Assembly (NCBI GenBank): GCA_964607445.1 | Contig: CAZSKN010000008.1 | Location: 1 to 64,000, forward strand | Origin: CALCKU01 sp964607445 | Lineage (GTDB): Bacteria > Pseudomonadota > Alphaproteobacteria > Caulobacterales > Maricaulaceae | Direction: 5' to 3' | DNA length: 64,000 nucleotides | Shown here: in pieces, positions 34,936 through 44,671 of the stretch | Layout: each line of letters opens with the position of its first letter | How positions within the stretch are numbered: position 1 is the first letter of the stretch | The notes under the pieces: model-generated | Database searches by the model: none | What the model was told of the DNA's origin: nothing | The model's input: the letters and a program-made list of their open reading frames with translations, nothing else | Made by a program: the position numbers and the translations under genes

Positions 34936-36512
34936 GTTTACCGGAAATCCTCGCCCTCTCTATGTTTGGACTTGCCTGTTTCGGGCTATTGGCCGGCTAT
35001 AATGTTGCCTTTACACTTGGGGGTATTTCATTGGTGTTTAGCGCAATAGGCGTAGCAACCGGTACATTTGACATTGGATTTTTAAATGCGCTCCCAGGTC
35101 GAATTTACCCGCTAATTACCCGAGAAATTTTAATGGCGGTTCCGCTTTTCGTCTTTATGGGAGTCATGTTGGAGAAATCCCGTATTGCCGAAGACTTGCT
35201 TGAGGCCATGGGTGATCTTTTTGGCAAATTACGCGGAGGCCTTGGTGTCTCTGTTGTTTTTGTCGGTGCCTTACTAGCCGCCTCAACGGGGATTGTCGGG
35301 GCGACGGTTGTGACAATGGGTTTATTATCCCTACCGACGATGCTAAAACGTAATTACGCCCCGTCTTTGGCATCAGGGGCAATTGCCGCATCAGGTACTT
35401 TAGGACAAATCATCCCTCCCTCAATTGTCTTGGTCATATTAGGGGATCAGATTTCAAATGCCTATCAGGAAGCCCAACGCAGCCATGGTTTAACCAACGG
35501 CGGCGTTGTATCTGTCGGAGATTTATTTGCAGGCGCGCTCATTCCCGGTTTGATATTAGTCGGATTTTACGCGCTTTATATCGCGATTACGGCATTTTTA
35601 AAACCTGAACTCGCGCCCGCACAAGACTGGCCAGAAGACGTAAATCCATGGGTGTTTGTAAAACGTACCCTTAAAGCCATGCTTCCCCCCATTATACTGA
35701 TTATTGCTGTACTCGGGTCTATATTATCCGGATATGCCACACCAACCCGTGGAGCCGCACTCGGGGCATTAGGCGCCATATTGCTTGCGGCGTATAAAAT
35801 GAGCGAAACCCCATTCACACGTCGCGCGATTATCGGAGCCGTTACAGGTCTGTTTTGTCTTATTTTGATAGATTTGACCGGTATCGATATGCGGTTCAAT
35901 CAAACAGGCTGGACCTCCGTGGAGATACTCGCCGTTATAGTCGCGCTATTCTTAGCTATATTGTCCATAACGGGCGCAGGCGCAGCTATAGTACCGTTAT
36001 TACGCAATCAGGCGCTTTCAGATGTTTCACGCTCGACCCTACATATTACCAGCATGGTATTTATAATCTTGATCGGGGCCACTGTTTTCAGTCTTGTTTT
36101 TCGTGGCTTTGGCGGGGACGATCTCGTTCAACGTTTATTAGAGTCCGCGCCGGGCGGCAAATGGGGAGCCTTGGCGCTCGTAATGTTTGTCATGTTTATA
36201 TTGGGCTTTTTTCTAGATTTTATCGAAATCACCTTTGTCGTCGTCCCCCTTGTCGCTCCGCCGTTACTTGCACTTGGTATGGACCCGATATGGTTGGGCA
36301 TTCTCATGGCGCTTAACTTGCAGACAAGTTTCCTGACCCCCCCCTTCGGGTTTGCCTTGTTTTACTTGCGCGGGGTTGCCCCTGTCGAGGTGACAACGCT
36401 TGCGCTTTATCGCGGCGTCCTTCCATTTATCGCGATACAATTCATCGTTATCATGATGGTTGTTTTGATACCTGAATTGGCCACAACCCTGCCAAAGGTG
36501 ATGTTAAATTAA
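34932..36512 (+). CDS. TRAP transporter large permease (DctM family)
   Basis: A 526-residue multi-spanning permease with about 13 membrane segments. DctM marks are VPLFVFMGVMLEKS, GGLGVSVVFVGALLAASTGIVGATVVTMGLLSLP, SGTLGQIIPPSIVLVILGD and LNLQTSFLTPPFGFALFYLRGVAP. It is longer than the usual ~430 residues because of extra membrane helices around residues 280-400, a form seen in the TakM-like subgroup. Overlaps the DctQ gene by four bases. Completes a binding protein-DctQ-DctM system for Na+-driven uptake of an organic acid, probably a 2-oxoacid. Confidence 0.9.
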   Translation: MSLPEILALSMFGLACFGLLAGYNVAFTLGGISLVFSAIGVATGTFDIGFLNALPGRIYPLITREILMAVPLFVFMGVMLEKSRIAEDLLEAMGDLFGKLRGGLGVSVVFVGALLAASTGIVGATVVTMGLLSLPTMLKRNYAPSLASGAIAASGTLGQIIPPSIVLVILGDQISNAYQEAQRSHGLTNGGVVSVGDLFAGALIPGLILVGFYALYIAITAFLKPELAPAQDWPEDVNPWVFVKRTLKAMLPPIILIIAVLGSILSGYATPTRGAALGALGAILLAAYKMSETPFTRRAIIGAVTGLFCLILIDLTGIDMRFNQTGWTSVEILAVIVALFLAILSITGAGAAIVPLLRNQALSDVSRSTLHITSMVFIILIGATVFSLVFRGFGGDDLVQRLLESAPGGKWGALALVMFVMFILGFFLDFIEITFVVVPLVAPPLLALGMDPIWLGILMALNLQTSFLTPPFGFALFYLRGVAPVEVTTLALYRGVLPFIAIQFIVIMMVVLIPELATTLPKVMLN

Positions 36513-36596
36513 CGCCCGCGTGATCAGACAGATAGCTGAAACACACATGTACACCCCCCGACTTTAAGAAAAGGTGGGGAGGGTTTACCACACCCT

Positions 36597-39467
36597 CTAT
36601 TTTATCTCGGCTCCGTCCTCGTCAATCAGAACGACCGGATAGCCAATGCGTTTAACATCATTTAAATGTTTGTCTTTATCCCCGACGACCAGCATAATCA
36701 TATCGTCCAAGTTTAAGTGTTTTTTAGCCAATGCATCTACTTCTGCTTTGGTCAATTTGGCAAGAATGTCATTTTGCGTATCAACAAAATCGGACTGCAA
36801 ATTATAGGTCATCATACGCTGTAAAAAGCCGAGCTTTTGACGCGGTGTCTCATAAGAACGCGCATCTCTTTGCCCAATTGCACTTTTCGTAAATAATAGC
36901 TCTTCCGGGCTGATACCGTCTTCACGGAAACTTTCAATTTCAGAAATAAATTCGGCAATCGACTCAGCTGTGGCATCGGCTTTCACACCAGCTTGCGCCC
37001 GAAAATATCCGCGTGTTTCCGACCCGCTAAAGAAAGAGCGTGCGCCATATGTATAGCCTTTGTCTTCGCGTAGGTTCAGGTTTATACGGCTATTAAAAGC
37101 GCCGCCCAAAGCGTAATTCATTAACCCGGCCCTAAAATACTCTCCTGATGCGTCATACGGTAAAGCCCGTTTTCCAATCCTGATCTCTGATTGGGCTGCA
37201 CCGGGTTTATCCATGAAATAAATTTTGGTACGCCCTAGGTCCGGAAAAGGGTTTGACGCCGGAATTTCGACAGCGTCACCATTCCAACTGGCAAAAGGCG
37301 ACAAAGCAGACCTCATTTTAGCTGAAGAAATATCACCCACAGCCACGATAGTTGCAATTTGGGGGGAGTAATAGGTTTTATAAAAATCAGTCACATCCGC
37401 CAGAGTTATGCTCTCAACCGTCTGTTCTGTGCCGGCATTACTATAGGCAAAATTATTATTATCACCAAATAATTTTCGGTTAAAGGCCTCTGATGCCACG
37501 ACATCTGGTTGCTTTTTCGCCTGTCTTATACCTTGTATAGTATTGGCTTTGACCCGCATAAAATCTTCAGGGTCAAATTTTGGATGAAAGAGTTTTTCAG
37601 CCGCAATCTCTATCGTCTCATCCAAATTCTTGGTCAGGGTTCGTATACTCAGCGTGGTTGAATTATCCGCACTTGAAACCGATACGCTAGAGCCTATCTT
37701 ATCCAGTCGATTGGAAAGATCTTCTGCACTGGACTTGGTGGTTGCCTCATTAAGCATAGCCGCTGTCAGAGCCGCCAATCCCAGCTTATCCAGACTTTCA
37801 TTCACTTGCCCGGCTTTCAGGCTTAGATTTATGGTCGTTGTTGGCGTCTCCGCGTTCACGGCGCCTAATACTTTGATACGATTTGTAAGCTCTGTCCTAT
37901 AAACGTCAGGGGCTTTGATGACAGGGTTTTTCCCTGCTGGAGGGATAATGGACCTATCAAAATCATCCTTGGGTAAAGCCCACTCAAAATCTGATGTGGC
38001 GCTCGCCTCGGGGATCGTGCGTTCATATCGCTGCCATGTATCGGGTCTGGCAATCATCCCGCTCTGCCCCTTGGGTACAATGCTCATGATCACCGCAGAT
38101 TTATTCTTAATATACTGATTATAAACGCGCATCACATCGGCTTTACTCACAGCTTCATACCGCGCGATATCATCACCTATGCCATTAGGATTATTCCGAA
38201 ACGTTTCATAAAACGCCAATTGCCCGACTTTACCGTTTACACTTTCAAGACCGTAAATCATTCCGGATACAATTCCGGCTTTAACACGGGTGATATCGTC
38301 ATCTTCAACACCACGCGCCTCGAATTCATCCAAAGACTCGCGAATAATGGTTTCCATATCAGACAGTTTTTGCACGCGCGCCGGATTGGCAAGGGCAAAT
38401 AAGGTGAAACTACAATTAAGTTCGCGGCACCCATGTCCCGCACTGGCCTGTACTGTCAGCCCCGGTTTTTCCAAATTTTTATACAGAAGTGACGTCTGTC
38501 CCGTACCCATTATTGACATCAAAACATCCAATGGGGCTTCGTCGGCATGGTTTACATGGACAGTTGGCCAAGACATGAATAAGAGCGGCAATTCGACATT
38601 ATCTTCGAGCGAAATATATCTGTCTTTATCCAGAGTAACCGGCGTATATACCGGATCTGCGACAGGCGCCCCCATAGGTATAGAGCCAAAATATTTTTTC
38701 ACCCACGCCAAAGTTTGTGCTTCGTCAATATCTCCGCCTATTGTAATGACCGCATTATTAGGACCATACCAGCGTAGAAAAAACTTCTTTAAATCGTCAA
38801 CCGTCGCGCGATCAAGGTCTTCTAAATATCCAATCGTTGACCATGAATACGGATGACCTTCCGGAAATAAAGCCTCACCAACCCGCTCAAACAACAACCC
38901 ATAAGGTTGATTATCAACACGTTGACCCCGCTCATTTTTGACTGTTTCTCGCTGGACTTCAAATTTTTCTTGGGTAACAGCGTTCAGAAAATACCCCATA
39001 CGATCGGCTTCAAGCCAGAGCATTTTTTCTAATTGGTTTGACGGTACGGTTTCGAAATAATTGGTACGGTCCGCATTTGTTGTACCGTTCAAAGTCCCGC
39101 CAGATTCGGTAATAAGTTTAAAATGCTGCTCATCCGCTACATTTTCAGACCCTTGAAACATCATATGCTCAAAGAAATGCGCAAACCCCGATTTCCCAAT
39201 ATCCTCACGCCCGGACCCAACATGATATGTAACATCAACATGAACCAGAGGGTCGGATTGATCTTGGTGCAATACGACAGTCAAACCATTATGCAGCGTG
39301 TATTTTTTAAACGGGATAACAACGTCACCATCTGAAGGCTCGACAGATTGCACAAATGTGAATCCATCAGACCGCGGAGATTGATCTGTAGTTGGCGTTG
39401 ACGGCGCCTGACTACAGCTTGCCAAAACAAGCGCGGATACAGCGCTGAGTAAAAGAGTACGAGCCAT
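36597..39467 (-). CDS. M16 (pitrilysin/insulinase) family zinc metalloprotease, lipoprotein
   Basis: A 956-residue protease. The signal peptide ends in the lipobox VLASC near residue 17, giving a lipid anchor. The first M16 half has the inverted zinc motif HFFEH near residue 101 with the distal Glu in ETVKNERGQ; the second half (about residues 500-950) keeps the fold and the RINLNLREDKGYTYGARSFF motif but lacks HxxEH. This active-plus-inactive arrangement in one chain is typical of a closed clamshell degrading peptides in the periplasm. GAGAGG precedes the ATG at 39467. Substrate unknown. Confidence 0.92.
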   Translation of the reverse strand: MARTLLLSAVSALVLASCSQAPSTPTTDQSPRSDGFTFVQSVEPSDGDVVIPFKKYTLHNGLTVVLHQDQSDPLVHVDVTYHVGSGREDIGKSGFAHFFEHMMFQGSENVADEQHFKLITESGGTLNGTTNADRTNYFETVPSNQLEKMLWLEADRMGYFLNAVTQEKFEVQRETVKNERGQRVDNQPYGLLFERVGEALFPEGHPYSWSTIGYLEDLDRATVDDLKKFFLRWYGPNNAVITIGGDIDEAQTLAWVKKYFGSIPMGAPVADPVYTPVTLDKDRYISLEDNVELPLLFMSWPTVHVNHADEAPLDVLMSIMGTGQTSLLYKNLEKPGLTVQASAGHGCRELNCSFTLFALANPARVQKLSDMETIIRESLDEFEARGVEDDDITRVKAGIVSGMIYGLESVNGKVGQLAFYETFRNNPNGIGDDIARYEAVSKADVMRVYNQYIKNKSAVIMSIVPKGQSGMIARPDTWQRYERTIPEASATSDFEWALPKDDFDRSIIPPAGKNPVIKAPDVYRTELTNRIKVLGAVNAETPTTTINLSLKAGQVNESLDKLGLAALTAAMLNEATTKSSAEDLSNRLDKIGSSVSVSSADNSTTLSIRTLTKNLDETIEIAAEKLFHPKFDPEDFMRVKANTIQGIRQAKKQPDVVASEAFNRKLFGDNNNFAYSNAGTEQTVESITLADVTDFYKTYYSPQIATIVAVGDISSAKMRSALSPFASWNGDAVEIPASNPFPDLGRTKIYFMDKPGAAQSEIRIGKRALPYDASGEYFRAGLMNYALGGAFNSRINLNLREDKGYTYGARSFFSGSETRGYFRAQAGVKADATAESIAEFISEIESFREDGISPEELLFTKSAIGQRDARSYETPRQKLGFLQRMMTYNLQSDFVDTQNDILAKLTKAEVDALAKKHLNLDDMIMLVVGDKDKHLNDVKRIGYPVVLIDEDGAEIK

Positions 39468-39604
39468 AATAAAACCTCTCAATTGCCCTTGCAGAAAAAT
39501 TATAATTTTAGGGCTTATCGTTTTTCAAATTTACTACCTATAGCCTTAAGGGCTGTCTAGTCGTGAAATCGAGACCTTTAGGCCTAAATGGTAAATATAT
39601 GGGC

Positions 39605-40675
39605 TTAACGCGGTGGCGACCACGGGCCACGCCGCCCGAATTGTGTTCGCCCGAGTGTTTTTCGATTGTGGCGACCCGATTTAACAAATCGAGGTGGCAT
39701 TTTACTTTGCGTGCCTAATTTTCCACCCCCATATTTGATCAAGGCCTCTATTCTCTTTTCTATCGGTGGGTGCGTAGCAAATGCGCCTGCAAATCCTGTA
39801 CGCGGGTTTTCAAAGGCCATTTCTCGGACTTCAGCGGGCGCATTTAATTCTGCGCGTCCTGAAATTTTCTGTAAAGCGCGTATCATTGCGTCAGGATTTT
39901 TTGTTAAATCAACCGCGCCAGCATCCGCCATATATTCCCGTTGTCGAGACAATGAAAACCGTATCAACATTGCAAATAAATATGTCAGACCAATGATAAG
40001 AAAAGCAAATAAAATCAAGGCGCCTGCATTACCGCCTCCGCTTCTGCGGTGATGTGTACTGCGGGATAGATTCGTACGAAACATCGTCCGTACCAACCCT
40101 TCGCCGACAAAGGCAAATATCCCGACAAAAATGACAGAAATGATCAAAACACGCACATCTTTATGACGTATATGCGACAGTTCGTGTGCGATCACGGCTT
40201 CGAGTTCTTCGTCGTCCAAATTTAGCATAAGGCCACGCGTTAAGGTAACGGTATAATTTTTATCCCGTATACCGCTCGCAAATGCATTCATCACGGGTGT
40301 TTCTATAACTTTTAATTTTGGCATAAGCTGCCCACGTGAAATGCTAAGATTTTCCAGCATTTTATAAGCGCGCGGTTCTTCGCTTGGTGATACAGAATGA
40401 GACCGCGTTGCCATGTCTATCATGGCTTGATGACCAAAAAAGGCGACTGTGAACCATGTCCCCGCCGCTCCAAATGCTATCGGGGCGGCGGCCGGCATAG
40501 CCGATGCGGCATATTCTAGCCCTTGGGAAAATCCGTATTCGCTGGTTAACCCCGTAAATATCAGAACAAGCGCATAGGCCAAAAACAACAAGAGAATTGG
40601 AAATAATATAAGTAAGATCACCGACCTTAAATTATTATTCCAGATGTGTGTACGAAGACCGTAAGCTTCTAACAT
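39605..40675 (-). CDS. M48 family (HtpX/Ste24-like) membrane metalloprotease
   Basis: A 356-residue inner-membrane protease. Two N-terminal membrane segments precede the zinc site AVIAHELSHIRHKD, near residue 170, and another pair of helices follows. The third zinc ligand is in SRQREYMADAGAV. The C-terminus has ATHPPIEKRIEALIKYG and then a basic tail rich in Arg/Pro. It pairs with lemA 43 bp upstream; LemA and HtpX-like proteases are often neighbours. Confidence 0.9.
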   Translation of the reverse strand: MLEAYGLRTHIWNNNLRSVILLILFPILLLFLAYALVLIFTGLTSEYGFSQGLEYAASAMPAAAPIAFGAAGTWFTVAFFGHQAMIDMATRSHSVSPSEEPRAYKMLENLSISRGQLMPKLKVIETPVMNAFASGIRDKNYTVTLTRGLMLNLDDEELEAVIAHELSHIRHKDVRVLIISVIFVGIFAFVGEGLVRTMFRTNLSRSTHHRRSGGGNAGALILFAFLIIGLTYLFAMLIRFSLSRQREYMADAGAVDLTKNPDAMIRALQKISGRAELNAPAEVREMAFENPRTGFAGAFATHPPIEKRIEALIKYGGGKLGTQSKMPPRFVKSGRHNRKTLGRTQFGRRGPWSPPR

Positions 40676-40718
40676 TGCCGATATGCATCCTGCGTCAGGT
40701 AGTAAATATTAGAGCTCT

Positions 40719-41279
40719 CTAAAACTGAACCTCAACAGGTTGTTGTAAGGCTTCTCGCCCTTCCGGAGCCTCAAAAAACTCACGCTCTGTAAACCCAAAA
40801 GGTCCCGCAATCAAAACGGCGGGAAATTGTTCTCGACCGGTATTATATTCTTGCACAGCATTATTATAAAACCGTCGTGCGGCCGCAATCTTATTTTCAA
40901 TATCTGCGAGTTGATCCTGGAGTTGCAGAAAATTTTCATTTGCCTTTAATTCCGGATAGGCCTCGGCAAGCGCAAAGAGTTTGCCCAAAGCTTGAGACAA
41001 CATGCCTTCCGCAGCGGCTTGGGCACCCGGCGTATCCGCGCTAACAGCCATTTGCCGCGCTTTGACGACTTCTTCAAAAGTCGTTTTTTCATGCTTGGCA
41101 TATCCCTTTACAGTATTGACGAGTTGCGGGACAAGATCTTGACGCTGCTTAAGCTGAACCTCAATATCCGACCATGCCTGATTACACGTCTGGCGCAAGG
41201 CAACCAAGCGATTGTAAATTCCGATAAGTATAACGGCTAACAGCACGATTATACCTAAAATAACCAGTAAAACTTCCAT
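40719..41279 (-). CDS. lemA: LemA family protein
   Basis: About 186 residues: one N-terminal membrane helix (residues 3-22) and a helical-bundle cytoplasmic or periplasmic domain. LemA marks are IYNRLVALRQTCNQAWSDIEVQLKQRQDLVPQLVNTVKGYAKHE split over the first 75 residues, SQALGKLFALAEAYPELKANENFLQLQDQL and RRFYNNAVQEYNTGREQFP. The ATG at 41279 is preceded by AGGGGA, so longer readings are not needed. Function is not established; it lies upstream of the M48 protease gene. Confidence 0.93.
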   Translation of the reverse strand: MEVLLVILGIIVLLAVILIGIYNRLVALRQTCNQAWSDIEVQLKQRQDLVPQLVNTVKGYAKHEKTTFEEVVKARQMAVSADTPGAQAAAEGMLSQALGKLFALAEAYPELKANENFLQLQDQLADIENKIAAARRFYNNAVQEYNTGREQFPAVLIAGPFGFTEREFFEAPEGREALQQPVEVQF

Positions 41280-41399
41280 ATTAAGTCCCCTAAACGACAT
41301 CTTAGCTTGTATTATCATAGCGGAAGACGCGATCAAAAAACAAGCTTTTACTCAAAACAATAGCTGCGAATTACATTATAAGAACCCGAGCTTGAGGGT

Positions 41400-43646
41400 T
41401 CATTTTAGTCTTTTATCGGGTGCAAATACACCGGCTCTTGAAAACCCTCGCGGTGCCATTCGGCCAGCTTGTGCGCGCTTACCCTCTAAAAGCGTCCAAT
41501 CCGGAACACTATTTCGACGTCCGGCATTGTCGATAAATGTTAAACCCGCCTCCGGATCAAATGTTGTGATATCGGCCAACCCACCATCTTTAAACTTTTG
41601 TAATCTAACGCCCTTTCCGCGCCCCATTTGGGGGAGTTCTTCAAGGTCGAAAATCAATATTTTTCGATTATGCCCTATAGACGCTAATTTCGGCCCTGTA
41701 ACTTCCACACACCGCAAAGCTTCGACGTCACCGCGGACATTAAGAGTTTTACGACCACCTTTTGTAGAGGCCACAATATCTTTTTCCAGAACCCTAAACC
41801 CATACCCATCTGAACTGGCGATAAGTAACTCGCGTTCAGGGTCATGCACAAACAGCCCCACAGGCACATGATCATCTTCCAGATCAATCATTAATCGGAC
41901 AGGCTCCCCATTCCCCCGTCCACCCGGTAATTTATCAACGGAAAGTGTGTAAAACTTACCATTAGACCCAAAGAGAATAATTTTTTCCGTGGTAAAGGTT
42001 GGAACAATAAAAGCTTCTTTATCACCTTCTTTGTATTTTATCATTGACCGGTCTTCAATTTTACCCTTCATGGACCTTATCCAGCCCTTTTCAGATAAAA
42101 CAACTGTGACCGGTTCTCGGGTGATAAAGGCCGTTGCCAGATCAATCTCAATATCAGGTTGGTCTGCAAATCCGGAACGCCGCTTATCGTCTTTAAACGT
42201 CGTCTTTAACGTCTTTAATTGCTCTGCAATGGCTTTCCATTGTAAATCATCCGACCCCAATAATGTCTCTATCTCTTTTTTCTCCAAAGCGAGCCCATCA
42301 TATTCAGTTTTTATTTCGATCTCTTGTAATTTGTTCAAGGCGCGCAAACGCATATTTAAAATGGCGTCCGCTTGTCGGTCCGTAAGTGCAAAAACCTTTA
42401 TTAATTCGTCTTTGGGCTTATCTTCATACCGGATAATCCGAATAACTTCGTCAAGATTTAGAAAGGCGATCATATAGCCGTCTAAAACGTTCATTCGATC
42501 TTCAATTTTACCCAATCTCTGACGTGAACGTCTTTGCAAGACGTCGCGTCGATGATCCAAAAACGACTGGATAACTTCACGTAAATTCATCACGCGCGGC
42601 GTCCGGTTGGCGTCCAAAACATTCATATTTAGCGAGACGCGGGTTTCAAGATCCGTGAGCTTGAACAGGCTCTCCATCAACATGTCCGCTTCGATGTTTT
42701 TACTCTTTGGCTCCAGCACTATGCGTACATCTTCCGCCGATTCATCACGCACATCCGCCAACCAAGGTATCTTCTTGGACTCAATCGCCTCCGCCAATTT
42801 TTCAATCAATCGGGATTTTTGCACCTGATAGGGTATTTCAGTGACAATGACTTGCCATTGTCCGCGCCCTACATCTTCCTTGAACCAACGGGCTCTTACC
42901 TTAAATCCGCCCCGCCCGGTCGCATATGCTTCCAGCATATTGGCATGCGGTTCGACAATGATACCGCCAGTCGGAAAGTCAGGCCCTTTTATATGGTCCA
43001 TCAAGGTTTCAATTCGAGCGCGCGGCGCCTTGATAAGATGCAGGGCCGCATTGCATATCTCGGTCAAATTATGGGGCGGAATAGATGTTGCCATCCCCAC
43101 GGCGATGCCCGTGGCCCCATTGGCCAAAAGGTTTGGAAACCCGCCCGGCAGAACGACAGGTTCTTGATCTTCCTCATTATAAGTCGCCGTGAAATCGACG
43201 GCGTCTTCGTCAATACCTTCGAGCAAGGCAACCCCTGCGGCTGTCATCTTGGCTTCGGTATACCGCATAGCCGCGGCGCTATCGCCGTCAATATTCCCGA
43301 AATTCCCTTGTCCATCCACAAGCGGATAACGCGCTGAAAAGCTTTGAGAGAGCTTAACGAGAGCATCATAAATCGACGCATCACCATGGGGGTGGTATTG
43401 CCCCATCACATCTCCGACGATACGCGCACATTTTTTATGAGCATTTTCAGGATTTAGTTTTAACTGCCGCATGGCATATAAAATCCGTCTGTGAACGGGC
43501 TTTAAACCATCGCGCACATCCGGCAAGGCACGCATTGTAATGGTTGACAAAGCATAGGCCAGATAGCGCGAAGACAAGGCCGTATCTATATGTTCTTCAA
43601 TAATCGCGTTCTCGCCCGGGAGACCGTTATCTGTCGTTGTCGTCAT
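41400..43646 (-). CDS. parC: DNA topoisomerase IV subunit A
   Basis: A 748-residue type IIA topoisomerase subunit that decatenates sister chromosomes. The breakage-reunion domain has RYLAYALSTITMRALPDVRDGLKPV split near the start and the catalytic tyrosine in AAAMRYTEAKM near residue 126. The C-terminal beta-pinwheel is shorter and less repetitive than in GyrA and has no GyrA box, which supports ParC. No parE is adjacent. ATG start; stop followed by an A+T-rich spacer. Confidence 0.93.
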   Translation of the reverse strand: MTTTTDNGLPGENAIIEEHIDTALSSRYLAYALSTITMRALPDVRDGLKPVHRRILYAMRQLKLNPENAHKKCARIVGDVMGQYHPHGDASIYDALVKLSQSFSARYPLVDGQGNFGNIDGDSAAAMRYTEAKMTAAGVALLEGIDEDAVDFTATYNEEDQEPVVLPGGFPNLLANGATGIAVGMATSIPPHNLTEICNAALHLIKAPRARIETLMDHIKGPDFPTGGIIVEPHANMLEAYATGRGGFKVRARWFKEDVGRGQWQVIVTEIPYQVQKSRLIEKLAEAIESKKIPWLADVRDESAEDVRIVLEPKSKNIEADMLMESLFKLTDLETRVSLNMNVLDANRTPRVMNLREVIQSFLDHRRDVLQRRSRQRLGKIEDRMNVLDGYMIAFLNLDEVIRIIRYEDKPKDELIKVFALTDRQADAILNMRLRALNKLQEIEIKTEYDGLALEKKEIETLLGSDDLQWKAIAEQLKTLKTTFKDDKRRSGFADQPDIEIDLATAFITREPVTVVLSEKGWIRSMKGKIEDRSMIKYKEGDKEAFIVPTFTTEKIILFGSNGKFYTLSVDKLPGGRGNGEPVRLMIDLEDDHVPVGLFVHDPERELLIASSDGYGFRVLEKDIVASTKGGRKTLNVRGDVEALRCVEVTGPKLASIGHNRKILIFDLEELPQMGRGKGVRLQKFKDGGLADITTFDPEAGLTFIDNAGRRNSVPDWTLLEGKRAQAGRMAPRGFSRAGVFAPDKRLK

Positions 43647-43761
43647 AGCTATAAAATCATCCGAATTAGACCCCTAATCGGAAAGAATTTCCGCTGATTC
43701 GGGCTATGTCGCAAAGGGCATAAATTATAATTTAAAAATATGTCCTGTAGATTTCAGTCTC

Positions 43762-43803
43762 TTATCTCATTTCACCTATTTCATGTCACTTATTCCATGT
43801 CAC
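43762..43803. repeat. Three 14-bp tandem repeats just downstream of recO
   Basis: Units ttatctcatttcac, ctatttcatgtcac and ttattccatgtcac lie head to tail. Units 1 and 2 match at 11 of 14 positions, 2 and 3 at 12 of 14. A further CATGTCACTT copy lies at 43852-43861, inside the last codons of recO. The 181-bp spacer between recO and parC contains nothing else I can name. Confidence 0.7.
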
Positions 43804-43827
43804 CGACCCCACATCATCTATTGCATA

Positions 43828-44589
43828 TCAAGCGTGGGATGTCGGGTTTTCCATGTCACTTGCATATCCCATTTCTTTTAGACGGGAAAACATATAGGCG
43901 CGCGCCTCGGGCAATGTTTTATTCACACCCCATTGCACCCGTGTTTCTAGAAAATATCCGGTAAGGCGTAATCCGGCGGTTACATCATCAGGTGTAATCT
44001 CGGCTGCATGTCCCTTTAAAAACAGAGGTAGGGTAAGGAGCTTATCTTTGTAAGGCTGTGCAGCCTCTTCACACACTGCCCGCCCAGAACGCGGAGACAC
44101 ATAGGTAAGGTTTTCCAACTGCCCTGTGGCCACGCATTGTTTAAGGTCAAGACCATAGCCCATTGCCGTGAGCAAACCGGCCTCCCAACGAATAAATAAG
44201 GCCGGCCATATATCCGGATCATGCATGTTTTGCAAAACGATTTCAAACGCATCATACACAGATGGAAACGCCTCGCGTTCCGGCAGGGTTTCGCGCGCAA
44301 TCGCACACAGCGCGTTTAATCCGGTAAGAGACAGACGATCATCCATAAATTCGGCAGATCGAGAACTTATGGCTTCGACAGCAAAATAACCTAAATGTTC
44401 TGATAAGCGTGCGCGCCAATCCAGTTGCACCAAATTTCCGGCCTGTAGAACCGGGCGTAACCGTCGGCCTACGCCGCCGCGAACCAAGCCGAGGTGTCGT
44501 CCCCGTTCGCGTGTAAAAACCTCAACAATAGCAGACGTTTCTCCGTGTTTTTTAACAGAGAGTATATAGCCTTCACCTTGCCAATCCAT
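43828..44589 (-). CDS. recO: DNA repair protein RecO
   Basis: A 253-residue RecFOR pathway mediator that loads RecA on single-stranded DNA. It begins MDWQGEGYILSVKKHGETSAIVEVFTRERG over the N-terminal OB fold, followed by GRHLGLVRGGVGRR. The C-terminal helical domain has the typical LFIRWEAGLLTAMGYGLDL, and a cysteine at CVATGQ where zinc-type members continue. It closes the era-recO segment of the conserved cluster, though an unknown exported gene intervenes. Its last codons carry a copy of the repeat found just downstream. Confidence 0.92.
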   Translation of the reverse strand: MDWQGEGYILSVKKHGETSAIVEVFTRERGRHLGLVRGGVGRRLRPVLQAGNLVQLDWRARLSEHLGYFAVEAISSRSAEFMDDRLSLTGLNALCAIARETLPEREAFPSVYDAFEIVLQNMHDPDIWPALFIRWEAGLLTAMGYGLDLKQCVATGQLENLTYVSPRSGRAVCEEAAQPYKDKLLTLPLFLKGHAAEITPDDVTAGLRLTGYFLETRVQWGVNKTLPEARAYMFSRLKEMGYASDMENPTSHA

Positions 44590-44639
44590 GCCGTCAGCCT
44601 TTGCTTAGAGAGATGTCAAAAGACTCACTCGCACACATG

Positions 44640-44671
44640 TAACCTTGTCAGCCCAAATGGGGCAAGGTGTT
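44640..44671 (-). terminator. Hairpin after the unknown exported protein gene, possible terminator
   Basis: ACCTTG and CAAGGT arms with an inner GCCC/GGGG pairing form a hairpin immediately beyond the stop codon at 44672. On the minus strand no long T run follows, so termination is only possible, not shown. Confidence 0.35.

Noticed and set aside
43762..43803. CRISPR-like array near recO
   Set aside because: Units are 14 bp, head to tail with no spacers, and no cas gene is present.
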